NCBI GenBank assembly: GCA_000310025.1
Contig: FN649742.1
Coordinates: 4,710,154 to 4,769,948, forward strand
DNA length: 59,795 bases
DNA from: Ectocarpus siliculosus
Taxonomy: Eukaryota; Sar; Phaeophyceae; Ectocarpales; Ectocarpaceae
Direction of reading: 5' to 3'
Shown: positions 33,238-44,981 of the stretch, piece by piece
How the letters are laid out: each line of letters begins with the position of its first letter
Numbering within the stretch: the first letter of the stretch is position 1
Program-made: the position numbers and the translations under genes
Notes under the pieces: generated by a model
The model's input: only the letters and a program-made list of their open reading frames with translations
Database searches by the model: none
Told to the model about the DNA's origin: nothing

Positions 33238-36200
33238 ATGTTTAAAGTTGACTGGTGGATTCACAACAGTGGTTCCTTCCTCTCTCTACTCCGAATTTTT
33301 GTGAAAACAGGGTTAGCCATGAGAATCGGACTGTCTCTTTCTGGCCTACAGCCGATGCTAGCGGGTGCGATGGAGCTTGTCGTGTCTTCCACGTCCTGGG
33401 AGCGGGCACAGGAAGGATATTTCCTGGGAACCCTGTGAGTACCCACTGCCGATTGGAGTATCGCAAAGGGGTCTCGTGACGAGTTTCACACGTTTTAAGG
33501 AATAATAAAAACACACACAGAAAGACTACCCATTCGAGATATACCCACAGTCGAACGGGATGTGGTGGAGTCTTTTCAGTGAGTGGAGGGAAACCGGCTG
33601 GGTACTGGACTTATTTCGTTTATTATAGAGATTGTGTGTGTATCCTAGCACGTACAATAGCAGCAGAGGCTGACGCCCGCCGACGCCACAATAGTCGGTG
33701 CGATAGCTCGACGTGGAGCTTGTAGCAGCAGAAGCACAGCAGTACTAGAGTGCAGAAGAAGATGCATAGATGTTGTAAACACGGCGCTCAGGCGGCCAAC
33801 GCAGACAGATACACCAGACAGACGGTTGTAGTCCAGGCAGTATGCCAGCAGCATCCAAGGTACGACAAGGACAGCTAGAGGACCCAGACAGTCCGATAGA
33901 TCACAGAGAGAGATGCCAAAGAGTGAGGTCGTGCACGGAACGACAGAACGAGCGACAGACTACGTACAACTAACTGTAGTTCCTCCGCATACGTTGCGTT
34001 CCAACCGACACATAGATAACACATACGTCATTCGTCTACATAAGCAGTAGTACTGAACATTGACTAAAACAGGAGATGCGTAGGCATTTGGCACTTACAT
34101 AACAACGTTCTGCTGTGGAAATAAACCAGACGAGGCTCGCTTGCTCCAACGGTCGAAATGTAAACACTCCGCTGTCGATGGTGCGTATCAGTTCTATACC
34201 CCTTAGGTCGTCGCGATCCACATGTTGGTGCCTCCTTTTCCGTTTCGTACTCGCGATCGTGATTGCCCTCTTTGTTCTCGGGGGTACTTGAAACGCAAGA
34301 AAGACAGGTGTTGAATACGGCATGCTGGGTGAATGGCCTTCGTTCTTTAATCGAGACTTCCCGCTTCTTGCCACAGCGGTGTATCCCCATGTCCTCAAGA
34401 ACCCCAAATATATCAAGCATTCAACGCCAAGTGGCCTGCCTTTCAACCGGGGTACAGCTCATGTTGGCCTAACTCGATGACGTTCAGCACGCTCTCTTAC
34501 TCGCTCAGCACGCTTTTTTACTCTTTTTGGCCGCACACTGCAGGGGGTTTTCCCATTATGCCGGAGGCGCTTTTTCGGGATCGCCTTTGATGCTAGCGGC
34601 AGTGGCCCTCTGCGCGATGCTGCCCGCCGCCGTGCGGGCAGTCGGTGCGGCAGTTCTTTTCTGCGCCTTCGATCTCGCCAGCGCTCTCCTGCTTCGAGCT
34701 ATATGCGTGCGCGCGGTGGCAGTGGAGTCGTGCGAATGGTAAGAAGCAACCACCCCCCCCCTTGCTGTTGATTGAGGAGCATCTTGTTTCGATTGCTGCT
34801 GTTCTTTTTTGTGTTTCCCAGAGGGCTATAACTCTTTTACGATCGTTCGTGAGAGCCAATGTGGTCCCACGACGAAGGCGACCAAGAGATGGTGCTTAGG
34901 GTTTCACCTTCTTAAGAAAAAATATCACGAATCTTGCGCCCCTGGCAAAGCAAAATGTATAAAATCGGAGGTTATCTCCCCCTTTTTTATATTTCACGGT
35001 TGTTCAACCTCTTGCTTCCAGGGAAACCCAGCTGGAGGAGTGGATGGACGAAGACTCAAAGCCTCCGACGGACGACCCGATCTCTTCAACAAGCATCGCG
35101 GTGGAATCTAACCTCGCCGGCGGTGCAAACACAAAGCGGCAGACGGGAAACGCCGCTGTATCCCGTGGAAACCCCACAGGTGTTTCTTCGGCCGGTGCGG
35201 GTGGCGTTGCGTGGGACCTCCCCGATGTCGTTCTCGCGGCCTACCTGCTTAACCCCGTTATTGCCGGCCAGTGCGCCGCCCTGTCGGGCGACGTGCTAGG
35301 GCGCGTGTTCCCCTTAGCCGCGCTGGCGGCCGCAGGGTCTCGGCGACCGGGAGTCACTGCCGGAGCCCTTGCGGCGGCCGCCTGTCTTTGGCGCTTTTAC
35401 GCCGCGCCGCTGCTACTGCCGGCGGCCCTGATGCTTGGGACTTTTTCCTGCGGGAGCGCCGGAGCCGCGACGAACAAGGCTGGCGGTAAGAAAGCAGCAG
35501 CGTTCGACCCTCGGTCCCTGAAGGTCGACGGCAAGGCGTTCCTCCGTCTTTCTGCGGCGTTCGCGGCGTGGTGCGCGGCCATCCTTGGGGTGTGTTGGCT
35601 GGCCACGTCTGGATCATGGGCGTTCTTGTGGGCGGCGGCGAGGGGCCAGCTTTTGTGCGAAGATCTTACCCCTAACATCGGGCTGTACTGGTACTTCTTT
35701 GCGGAGGTGTTTCCGAGGTTCCGCGGGTTCTTTCGCGTCCTGTTCCTGTCTCAGCCCTACGTGTATGTCCTCCCCGCCACGCTGAGGCTCGGCATGTTCC
35801 CTGAGGCACTGGTGAGAACTTGAACCGAACGTGCGCTTCGGGGTGTTGAAAATTCTCAGAAAGCGCTGTCCCTCTTCTAAAGATGGCCGTACAAAACGGG
35901 TCAGCTGTTCAGCAGTATCAATATTTTTCACGGCACGGTGAGTTTCCTTCTGCATGGTTATGCTTTGCGTTCGACAGCAAGCACTGCGCCGTTGCCGCGT
36001 GTTTAGTGCTTCAGTACCCGCCCTTGCGGAATGTTGTTCGTACTCTGGCAACCCTCGGTGACCTTCTCCGAGCGAGGGTTTGCACCCTTTCCCTCCATAC
36101 CCTGCTGATCCTGCCCCCTCTCGCACGTTCTACTGTTGCACAGGCGTCGCTCGTGCTGGCTATCTTCGGGCTTTTCCAGCCGTACCCCACCCTGGTCGAT

Positions 36201-36536
36201 CCGATGCTGGCGGGGTGCCTTTTCCTGTGCCACCCCCGCACCTCCGCCCGCATGCGGCTCGTGATTCCCGTGGGGATGGCAGCCCTGGTGCCGGCCTTGC
36301 TGCTGCCGACGATGCGCCACTTGTGGCTGCAGGCGGGCACCGGCAACGCCAACTTCTACTACTTTCAGACGGTGGGGCTCAACGTGCTTCTCGCCGTGTT
36401 CGTGCTGCAGTTCGCCGCTGCACTAGTCAAGAGGCGAAAGGCGCTGACGATGGCGTTCGAGAAGCGGAGAAAAGCTCAAGCTGCAGCGGCAGGGACCGGG
36501 GGTGGGGCAGCGGTAGCATTCAAGGGGGATTCCTGA
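33238..36536 (+). CDS. PIGU: PIG-U: GPI transamidase subunit
   Basis: Exons fit as 33238-33434, 34544-34738, 35022-35811 and 36015-36536, with phases matching at each join. The protein is a multi-pass ER membrane subunit of GPI transamidase, which attaches finished GPI anchors to proteins. Family marks seen in order: STSWERAQEGYF, then HYAGGAFSGSPL, hydrophobic helices, DLTPNIGLYWYFFAEVF with FRGFFRVLF, then FQPYPTLVDPML and LWLQAGTGNANFYYF near the end. A hydrophilic insert of about 60 residues rich in Ser/Asn/Gly (35040-35200) separates the first helices from the rest. A further 66-bp intron at 36078-36143 (phase 0) would give a better length match to the family; without it the frame also stays open. 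The start could be ATG 33238 or 33319, since the family has a hydrophobic N-terminus. The C-terminus is Lys/Arg-rich. Confidence 0.92.
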
Positions 36537-39217
36537 CGATGTGGGAGGGATGGTGTGCCCGGATTTTTGGCCATGGCTCTTCTCTATTGTAAGGGTACAC
36601 CTTCTCTTCGTATTGAGCACTGTTGTCCGGGATGGGGGAAGGACAGCCATGCGTTGATTCAGTTGACGGAATACGATTCAACAACTACTGCTGTGTTTAG
36701 TGCTTTGGAGGAAATGCCGAAGGGGGTCGGTTGGTCCGATTAAGCCTAATATTATAAGCACGAATGGCGACGAGGGTGTGCACGAAACACAATACATACG
36801 CATGTGCGTTGCACTGAGTAAATATATCGAATGCATCGACAAGTGGATTGCATGGTTATCGGGTCAACTGGTGGACGACAGGCGCCAAATATAAGCGATT
36901 TGGGGGGGCAGGGCAGCGAGTGCTACGTCCGCTGCCGGTACAACGTTAGCAGCACTTTATTTCAGTCTTGCCTCCAGTACAGGATTTATTTGGAGGGAGT
37001 AACGCGCTTGAACGCACATTGCTTGGTGCCAGACCACCAAGTGGTTGACAGATCAAATCTAGACCACGAAGAGCCTACATCAGAGAAGCCAGCCTTCGTC
37101 TCTTGTGATCATCTGCATCTATCTGTCCGGCCGGTTTAGCACCCAAAAATTGCTCCTGAGAGTACTGATGGTATACACTGGCTATGCAAACGTTCCAGAT
37201 CGATCTAAACTGCACTACAACCTCTCGAAGAAGCGCGACTCCGTGCCACACGATCCCCATCCTCACACTATAAACACAAGACGTATCTATTTTTGGGTTT
37301 GGGCGTGACAGAGTAGTGAAGCGAGCGAGCAAATAGCCAGGGGGGGAGGGGAGGATAAAAAAAAAAAAGACGAAACGCCTCCGCGACGAAAATCTCGAGA
37401 GCCTGGCCGCGCGCGCGCCGGAGCGTGCTTCTTGCGTCGTGCAATTGGAGAGGTGTGCGCTAGAACGTGTGCACGGGCAGGAGCTGAGAAGAGAGGAGGT
37501 AAGTACTGTGCAAGCGTTGAACTTTTGCTTGTGTACGCTCGCTTCCCTTCAAGACCGTACCGGTACTGATGAAAATGGTCCAGCGACATCTCTGGCCGAA
37601 CAACACACACACCCGTTCTTCTGCTGTCTGACAACGAGTCTCGGCAGTGGTAGACAGCACCAAAGGAGAGTGACCTCTTGCACGTCCCGTGCAGGCGGCC
37701 GAATTGGGTTGCCTTGACTTAGCAGGGCACAAGGATTGCTTGTTGTTGGCGTGGAGAGGCTGCTTGGACGCACAAAGTATCGTTGCAAGGCACAAACTTT
37801 GCAAAAGTAGTTGTGCTCTGCTGCGTATCACGCCGAGAGATGGATGGAACCTGCCTGCTGCACAGCTACTACAGCAGTAGGCGGCGTTGGGCGTTGTGCA
37901 GCAGCCCGCACACAGCGTGTCGATCATGCCAACGAGAACAGCTGACGCCAAGGTTCCTCAAGCATGCGTTAATCGCGGCGTTCCCTGTGGGTGAAATTGG
38001 TCAGCAGTTGTACATACTAGTTTTGCGCAATCGTGTACAAATTGCTCCACTTGCTCCCAGGCTTGTACTTCGAAGTTTGGCGTAGAGGGGCTGCCCTCCG
38101 AGCGTTTCAGCCTTTGCTGTGCCCACGACGCCCGTCTGCTGCAACGGCACACGTCGCAAGGCGTGACTTCTTGCTCAGCAGCAAGTGCATCCATTGTTTG
38201 CCTGTGATTGCAATGCTCCAGTAGCCTGGCAGCCGGGTTTTTGCAGATTTGTTTTTGCGCCCCAAATTGTACTGGTTTTTGTGTATGTGACCCAGCCGTA
38301 CACACCGGAGTACAGAGAGCACACGACAGGACCTTATGTTTATGTAAACTTTGCAACGGATGGAAAGGACTCTTACTGTAACCCTTGCCGCGTTAAAATA
38401 GAGATAGAGGGCGAGCATGACAGGAGGAAAGGTGGGTGAAAAAAACTCCTGTGTTTTCCCGACCTCCTGTGTGCTCCCGGCTGGTGTGTACTGTTGTTTG
38501 TACTGAGTGCCATCTGTAGTTGAACGCATACAAGGCGCACAGCAGTAATGTATGTAGACTGCTGCATCCAGGTTCAACAATGCACTGGCTGTCATCTTTA
38601 GACGAGACCCAACATACAATCGAACAGCTGTGCCAAGCTGTCTGCTGGTTCCTTGTATGCAGCAGACACCTCACCTCAATTGTTTTCAAGGTTAAGATGC
38701 GCGTTCGTGAAGCAAGGTTTGTGTACCGCTGTGCGGCCTCCCGTTGCAGTGGGCGGAGACTCCCGTATACGTCGACCTTCTTCGTTAACACCAGTTCCGG
38801 TGCGTGAAATTAAGGGATGCTCATGAACAAAGGCAGGCAGGCGGCCCTCGAGATGCCTGTCTCTTGCCTCTCACACACCGTGGTAGGCGGACGGCTGAAG
38901 CGAAACGTTCGCCTGGCACACCACTAGCCTTGCTAGTCATGTGTTGGGACGCACCCCTCTGCAGGCGTTGTTTTCGGGCTCTCGCTCCGATTCTCACGAC
39001 GTTCTTTGCAGGCTTCAACGGAAGTCGCCTGATCCATCATTGGCACCCTTTGCGCTCCCATGGAAGACTCGCCATCAGCCATGTACGAACACCACCCCAG
39101 CTGTGCTTCCTGTCAGCCCAGACCATACTTAGTAGACTGACTCGTCCCCGATCCCTGAACATTTTGCGCTCGGAAACCGTTTCCTGCAACGGCAGGAGGT
39201 TGTGTGTTGCAGCGACG
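36537..39217. other. Intergenic, no gene recognised
   Basis: No domain is recognisable in any frame. Octamer copies occur at 36687, 37871 and 38539. A run of AG-rich and A-rich sequence lies at 37340-37375. The final few hundred bases should contain the promoter of the ATP synthase subunit gene. Confidence 0.45.
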
Positions 39218-42200
39218 ATGCTTAGCCGTGTTGCGAACGCCGGGGCGAGGGGAGCGCTGAGGGCGCGCTTGCCCGCCGCTTCCGCTGGCGGACGCGCCCG
39301 GGTACCGCCGCTGATCCAGCCTGCCTTCCAGAGCTTTCACGCGGGTGAGAGATTTATGTACACTGCTGTATGCATTCATTGCTATTCTATCCCGGGTTCT
39401 TTTCTGTGAAGAGGTGGGTTGTGTTCTTCGTAAATTAAGAGCAAAAAAACTTTAAAATATCCGTAATTTTGAGAGCAAAGCCCGCCAACGAAATGTGATA
39501 CGGGTGTGTTGGTAGCTTTATTTGTTGTGTGTTCGGGGAAGACATGTCGGCACTGAAGGGGGGCAGTGTGAATGTCGCTCACATGTTGGTGAGTTTCGCG
39601 GCGGCGTGAGTGGAGCTGAGGAATAGCGCGAACCAGCCGTCTCAGGGAGCGGATGGAAGGCTTTGGACGTGCCACTGAACGTCGGCACTGGTTCGGTCGT
39701 CCCTACCGCAGACGGCATCACCCCGCCCCCCGTCCCCCGACTCGGGGTTTCTCTTCACCGAGCTCAGACCAGACGGGAAGCCACCCCGAGCCGCTTCTTT
39801 CGCCAAAGCCGCTCTTGAGCACTCAGCTAGCGCCCAGTTCTTTTGTTACATGTGTTGTGCTTGCGGGTGGTCCACGGTTACTTCCCAGCCCTCTGGTTCG
39901 TTTAGTTTGGCTAGGCCCGTCCGGGAGGTCTTGTAGCTATACACAGATGGTACCTATACACAGATGGATATACCACTGCTGTGTTCGTATACGGTATGCA
40001 CAAGGACGCTGTTTCTTTTTGCTCACCTGGCAACAGCAGTGTGGCAATTTTTTTCCTTCGGAGGATTTGATGTGAGGCGACAGGACTACAACAATAGGTA
40101 CGCAGCAACGACCAAAATGACGACAACTAGTATACAACAACATTCGTCGACAACTAGTATACAGCAACATTCGTCGAAAACTAGTATACAACAACATTCG
40201 TCGAAAACAGCAAACCCCTTTCTCCATTTTTTCTTATTCGTGCTCAAGCTTAACCTCGTGCCCCCCCCCCCCCCCCACACACACACACAAACTTGTTGTG
40301 TCACCCGTTGCTTTGTTAAAAGGCCTTCCCAGCAGGGAATCGGCGGTAGACAAGCCAGCACCCTCGAGGGCAGAGGATATCGAGGCAAACAAGAACGCCA
40401 AGCTTTTCGGCGACAACCCTCGTCTTGAGGGGATGATCGAAGCGGTACGTTCTCCATCCCGGTTTTTTTTCTCTCTCTCTGTTGGAATCTGTTGTCGTAC
40501 ATGTACATGTCTCGGGGGGTGGAACAATGTCAAAGCGGCGGTTCTCCCGGCGGTTGTGGTCGTTTTTTGTTGTTGTAAAGCATAGGCAGAGGCACATATG
40601 CATTATCTAAAATACAGCATGCGGTGATTGGAGGTGCCTGTATTAGGAATGGGCAGGTGCGCCGCCTCGTAAGACGTGGGTGGTCGACGGCCAAACGACT
40701 TGCAAGCAACCAAAACGCGTACGCCCCGCGTCCTCACGAACACCATGCGCCTGTGTCCTCCTTTGCATCGCGTGTGTGGAGTCCAGGGCAAGTTGGATAG
40801 CGCGAAGCGGCTGGTTCCATTGGCTCTCTTCCTGACGGTTCCGGCCTTGTGCCGCGAGTGGTACGTGATGACGGAGGAGACGATGCTCATGGGCTGCTTC
40901 TTCCTCTTCCTTGGCGCCGCCATGGACTTCGGCGGGGAGGGTGTCGGAAAGTACTTCGACGACCAGGTCGGTCGGTTGGTCGGTCGAAATCGTGGAAGGG
41001 GTGCCGAATTCGTGGGACAGGTTTCGAGGTCGTGGGTTTGGCGCGTCGCCACTATAATAGTGCTCTCTGCTGAAGTACCGGGTGTTACAGAGTAGTCTGG
41101 GACTCCTACCAAGTTTTGACGGTGTGTGTCATACTCCCCTCCCCTTGGGGCTAAGTTTCAAAGCTCGGTTGCTCCGCACGAGAACCGATGTTACTGCACT
41201 GCCGAGAACTCCTTTCGCCCGGCGCTGGCACCGTGTTGGTAGCGGCGCCATCGACAATTGATCGTTGGCCCAAAAGGGATCTGAGATTTATATTGTGTTC
41301 GCTGTTTGTACATACTGTACACATGTTTCAGTAATATTTTCGGCGCACCAGCCGGAGTAACGCATTAGTTTTTTGCTTTTTCGCCCCAAGTTCCTTCTGC
41401 GATTCTTGGCCCAGTGTAAAAGTGCAACAGCAGTGCCAATGGTAGAGTGCGGTAGTCCAAAAGTATTTTTGGTCCAGTCCATATATATTTTCCTTCATAT
41501 ACCGCCCGTCCCTCATCTTCTTCTCGCTCTTCGCAACCCTCGCCCTTACCGTTGTCTCTGACCTTCTGTATCCCTCTTGGTCCCCCCTGCCGGCAGACGG
41601 CGGAGATCAAGCGTGCGCAGCAGTCGGCCGAGCAGGAGCAGATCAAGGTGTGTAATACACTGTTCTATTATCAAAGTATTTATTATATTTTAGTGTACAC
41701 CGCGTACCGTTAAATTAATTTGGCTGGGTGATGATGTTGTGTTGGCGTTCGGGGTGTTGCCCATGCACCGCATGGTGATGCCACATGCTTGTGTGCGTGT
41801 CTTTTTCGCTTGGCGGTCTGAATGAAAGAACGAGCGACCGTAGGTGGAGAACGAGAGAAAGAGAGAAAGAAACGCCCTTATTGGAACACCTCGAAACAGA
41901 CGCCCACAGCTGCTGTACATGTCTTGTGCGAATCGACCCATCGATGGCCTCTCGATGCGTGAGGCTGTCCCGTTTTTTGTTTATTTATTTCGTACGAAGA
42001 CAAGGCAAAACTCCACGTCATCAGTGTCGACGGCTATCGGCGGCCCAGGATAAAACAAACTTTGCGATACGCTGCATATTTTGTGTTGGCTTGTTTGCTG
42101 TTTTTGCGTGTTCTGTTTCTGGCTTACGCTGCATATTTGTGTGTGGGCTTGTTTGTGCTCATTTTTTATTTTGTTTTGTCTCTGGGCTGCTGACATCGCT

Positions 42201-44981
42201 CGTGCTTGCGCAGCGAGTGACCGGGGACTTAGCGACCGAGAAGGCCCGCCTGGTGGAGATGCAGCAGATGGACGCCATCAGCAAGGCCATCGCGTACGGC
42301 AACACGCGCAGAAACGAAGCGGAGGTGCGTGCGTCGTAGCACGGGCATGCCTGGTTGACCGCTTTTGCTTGGTTTTATTTTACGGTACAGACCCGCTGTT
42401 ATTGACCAAATTCTGTCGAGAAAAGTTGGGGCAACTTCCGCCCGAGAAACGTGAAATGGAGATTAAGAAATACACCTTTTAATACATGTAGCTCAGCGGT
42501 GGCTATCTCCTACACGATATCCTATGTGAGGATGGTAGTCATTTCTTGACGGCAGTGTGTGTATGTGACTAATAACCTCGGATAGTGTGATTTCGTGACG
42601 TGTGAGACGGCGGCACACGTGTGTTGGTTGCGGGCGGTGTTGCTCAAAGGAAGTAGACGTGTCTCAAGGGCTAGCCACGATGGGCAGGGTGCGACAATTT
42701 CCCACGACATGCGGACAACTGGATGTTTCTGCACGTTCTATAATACCGGTCGCCCCGGTGGTCTAGTTGGTATCCTTGAAACCTTCTAGAGGTCAGGTCA
42801 GGGGTTCGAATCCCGGCGTAAGCGAGCTTTTCTTGCAAAGTGAGTTTTTCTCTCGGTTCCGCTCCTGGCCTAGTGGATAGCGCTAGTTCGTGTGTACACA
42901 GAGGGAAGAGAGTGCTGAACTCTTCTCGCATTAAAAATCGAAGGCAAAGTACCGCAGGAGGGGAGGGAAGAGAGGGGCTCTTCTGTGTGACCACGGGTTG
43001 GAGTAAACGGCACTAGTGCTGTGAGCGTTGATTTGAAGCGAAGACAATAATAAATAAAAAAAATAAAAAAAATAAATAACACACGCAGTTACCTCAAGGC
43101 CAAACACGCGTCGATGTTGTCGTCTGCCGCGTGTTGTGCGCACCGCTAATGCTTTGTGTCACCGGCTGTTGTTTCTTAACGTTTCGTCCACCATTATTTT
43201 GTCTGCCGGCTTGGTATGTTGCTCTCTCTCCTCTCGCGCGCGCGGGCGAGCAGGCCATGGCGGCGCCACACATGAGTCGCGAGTCCACGGTGAAGTTGCT
43301 GGAGGCCCTCAGGGGCGCTAAGATCAAGCGCGTAGCGGACCTCCGCAACGCCGAGATCGCCACGGCGCTCACGGAGGTGGTGGCTAAGGTACGCAGCAGC
43401 GATGTATTACCGTACCGTGGTGGCATGTGGTACGGGAAAGTACGGCAGGCTGTTCCGCGTGAATGGTGGTGTGGAACCGGGCGCCTCTGACGCGGAGTAT
43501 GTACTGACGGCAAAGCGCTCGTTGCGCATCACCCGCCACGACGAAAAAAAGTTTTGGGGACCACTGCTGCTCTCTTGTTTGTCGTTTAAGAGTATGGCAC
43601 ACAGGCATGCTCGTGGCACAACGACACGCCGTTTTGTGGCGCACCACGCATAGCTTGAGTTTGCGCAACAGCCCTGTTGGTGATGCAGTCAATACTGCTC
43701 GTGTGTGTATATGGTATGGATGTCTTGACAGTGAAGAATCACCCTTACCTCTTGTACTGTGTTCACTTGAGATCGCCCCCACTGATCGTCAAAGGTGCAA
43801 GAACGGGTTCCGTTATCGGAGGCTTACCCATTCTTGGGTATTTCCCCATGAAGGTGTAGCAACAGGCTCGAAGATGAAGTCATAGGCTTGCCCAAAAGAA
43901 TGTACGCATGTACCAAGACGAGTAAGAGGCCCGACTCTTTCGGCTCTCGAGAACAGTGATAATCGCCAAAACTGTCGAAACCTTTCTATGCTTGTGACCC
44001 AAAACCCCTTTGTCCCTCCTTTGTCCCTTGTGCAGGTGTCGGCCGACAAGAAGCTCAAGAAGGCCGCCCTCGACAATGCCCTGATGACCCTCGCAGACCC
44101 CAGCAAGGCGGCCAAGGTGGACCCCGTCAGCGAGGTGTTCGCGCAGTACTGGAAGCAGAAGGCCATCGACACGGAGAAGAACAAAAACAAGGTATGGTAC
44201 ATTGTGGTACATACGATGCATACCTTGGTAGTCGATCCAACTATTTCACTCTCATTTGTTGCTCTTTGTTGTTTCACGAATGCTGCCGTCACCGCCTTTT
44301 CTGGCTTTTGTTGTTGTGTCGGTAGCTTTTTTTTTTTTTGTCTTTGCAGGTATTCATCCAGCTGCTTCCGCGACCGCTTCGTAGGTATTTTCCGATTGTT
44401 TGGATGTTGTCGTGTGTTTGTGGTTAGTGAGTGTATGCACCTACTCGTGGGAATTTCAATGCTTGCTCACGGTATACCACGGTATATGGGGAAGCAGGAA
44501 AAAAACAGGGCCTTGTCTGCGTCTCAAATTTCTTGGCGCAACAGCAGTCTTTGCTGCCTGTTTGTTGTCGCTTTCTCTTGGAAGGTGCCCACTTCCGACC
44601 TGCCGCAGGTTAATGTATTACGTACGATACACATTGGATTCTATCATGAGTGTTGCGTGGTTGTTGGGGAGTTTCGGAACGCGATTTACGAACGCTAACT
44701 CGAAGCTACTTTCGGTAGTCTCCCCCGTTACGCCTGTCTTCGATAACTTTCGTTGATTTCGGCACTTGACCCGGTGCTGCCTGGACTTCGCCCTTCCGAA
44801 TCCTCCCTTGCTGCTGCCGCGGCTGCTGTTGCTGCAGCCGGTTGCCTTGACCCCGGAGCAGATCGCCACCAACGAGGCCGACATCCGGTCCCTTTGCGAG
44901 AAGGTGGGCCAGGACCCTGCCATGCTGCTGGCCAGCATGCCCAAGACCTACACGGCTGACACACCCACTCTCTTCAGCTAG
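39218..44981 (+). CDS. Mitochondrial ATP synthase subunit b-like protein, nuclear
   Basis: Eight exons join in phase: 39218-39344, 40323-40444, 40787-40966, 41597-41647, 42214-42324, 43254-43388, 44036-44191 and 44838-44981, giving about 341 residues. The first 43 residues are Arg/Ala/Ser-rich without acidic residues, a typical mitochondrial presequence. Exon 3 holds the family mark: a hydrophobic segment (VPLALFLTVPAL) followed by EWYVMTEETMLMGCFFLFL, matching the N-terminal membrane hairpin of mitochondrial F1Fo subunit b (ATP4/ATP5F1). The remainder is a long charged helical stalk (RVTGDLATEKARLVEMQ and on), as expected for the peripheral stator that joins Fo to F1. The C-terminal VALTPEQIATNEADIRSLCEKVG block is not typical of b and may be lineage-specific. 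The acceptor of exon 2 was chosen because only TTAAAAG at 40316-40322 gives the right phase. Confidence in the b identity is moderate to good. Confidence 0.78.
40123..40204 (+). repeat. Three 27-bp tandem repeats
   Basis: The unit starts ACAACTAGTATACAACAACA and ends TTCGTCG. It occurs three times, nearly identical, in intron 1 of the ATP synthase subunit gene. Confidence 0.95.
42749..43080 (+). mobile_element. tRNA-derived SINE, possibly dimeric
   Basis: In intron 5 of the ATP synthase gene, a tRNA-like head has an A box (TGGTCTAGTTGG, about 42758-42769) and a perfect B box (GGTTCGAATCC, about 42803-42813). The T-stem pairs only partly, so it is not a working tRNA. A second A-box-like segment (TGGCCTAGTGGATAGCGC) starts at 42866. 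The unit ends in an A-rich AATAAATAAA tail (43046-43080). Head plus body plus A-rich tail is the standard SINE layout. I could not find a clear target duplication. Confidence 0.7.

Noticed and set aside
42749-42822. Functional tRNA gene
   Set aside because: A and B boxes match, but the T-stem and anticodon stem pair poorly and an A-rich-tailed body follows; it fits a SINE head better.
44351-44381. Extra small exon of the ATP synthase gene after TTTGCAG
   Set aside because: Its possible donors give lengths that break the phase into the last exon at 44838.
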